Positions 5,741-5,906 of a stretch of DNA of 5,906 nucleotides are shown here, in pieces. The notes beneath the pieces were generated by a model. That model saw only the letters and a list, made by a program, of their open reading frames with translations, was not told the DNA's origin and did no database searches. The stretch is from positions 1-5,906 of the forward strand of contig JAQYVS010000438.1 of NCBI GenBank assembly GCA_030145365.1. Reading direction: 5' to 3'. This DNA comes from Desulfofustis sp. Lineage in GTDB: Bacteria; Desulfobacterota; Desulfobulbia; Desulfobulbales; Desulfocapsaceae. Positions within the stretch are counted from its first letter, which is position 1. Each line of letters opens with the position of its first letter. The translations under genes were made by a program, and so were the position numbers.

Positions 5741-5783
5741 CCAGCGTGATCAACAAAATTAATTCTAAAACGGGGTTTCTGCA

Positions 5784-5906
5784 ATGCAGGCTGTTGAGCA
5801 ATATCTTTTAAAGATTTTTACCTATTTTACAACCAATTGGATTGCTGCTGCAATTTTAGCGCGGGTAATAATAATAGCTGCCATCAAAAAGCCAAAAGAA
5901 CTGTCT
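5784..5906 (+). CDS. N-terminal 41 residues of an unidentified membrane protein (3' end outside window)
   Basis: From ATG 5784 the frame is open to the window edge, giving 41 codons without a stop. An in-frame TAA at 5766-5768 with no other start after it makes this the first possible start codon. GGGG at 5772-5775 is a weak ribosome site 8 bases upstream. The residues begin MQAVEQYLLKIFTYF, followed by a hydrophobic run (about residues 13-34, NWIAAAILARVIIIAAI) and then KKPKEL, as in a membrane segment ending in a positive flank. The promoter-like pair upstream and the lack of any earlier start support a real gene. I do not recognise the family, and 41 residues are too few to name a function. 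Confidence 0.5.
   Translation, partial: MQAVEQYLLKIFTYFTTNWIAAAILARVIIIAAIKKPKELS

Larger units (their letters stand above)
5259..5783. other. AT-rich intergenic region without a supported gene
   Basis: About 525 bases between the hydrolase gene and the last, truncated gene. All reading frames are short and none has a convincing start, ribosome site and family match. The stretch is clearly richer in A and T than the flanking genes. It holds an extended -10 promoter-like site (5362-5370), a tandem AGGTCA repeat (5403-5419), a weak terminator-like hairpin (5502-5536), a 10-base inverted repeat (5566-5575 with 5662-5671, one mismatch), short direct repeats, and the promoter of the final gene (5711-5740). 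Confidence 0.7.

Overview
The window looks like ordinary bacterial chromosome of moderate GC. It carries housekeeping genes: nucleotide metabolism, DNA repair, pantothenate synthesis, an envelope protein and a sugar aminotransferase. The gene set and protein style suggest a Gram-negative, anaerobe-type proteobacterium. I favour Desulfobacterota (the former Deltaproteobacteria), but this is an inference from overall resemblance and no marker in the window proves it. There is no integrase, transposase, CRISPR array, tRNA or rRNA.

Left part (1-1862): the 3' part of a nucleoside diphosphate kinase gene (ndk, plus strand, start outside the window) ends in a hairpin terminator. It converges on xseA (minus strand), the large subunit of exodeoxyribonuclease VII, whose catalytic residues are all recognisable. 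No xseB lies next to it.

Middle (1863-4870): a 111-bp divergent intergenic region holds a plausible xseA promoter. From it a plus-strand cluster starts: a single-pass membrane protein with a TPR-like extracytoplasmic domain, then panC (pantothenate synthetase), fused to it by a GTGA start/stop overlap. About 85 bp further is a PLP-dependent DegT/DnrJ/EryC1/StrS aminotransferase that resembles KdnA, the 8-amino-Kdo transaminase subgroup. A strong bidirectional terminator closes the cluster. The first two genes are probably translationally coupled. The aminotransferase is probably on the same transcript, because no clear promoter precedes it.

Right part (4871-5906): a short minus-strand gene encodes a SleB/Hydrolase_2-type cell-wall hydrolase with no signal peptide. 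Its Shine-Dalgarno sequence lies in a small hairpin. Then come about 525 bp of AT-rich non-coding DNA with an extended -10 promoter-like site, a tandem AGGTCA repeat, a weak terminator-like hairpin and short repeats. The window ends in the first 41 codons of an unidentified membrane protein preceded by a reasonable promoter. I see no clear undescribed multi-gene system. The best leads are the KdnA-like enzyme, the hydrolase with the occluded ribosome site, and the structured intergenic region.
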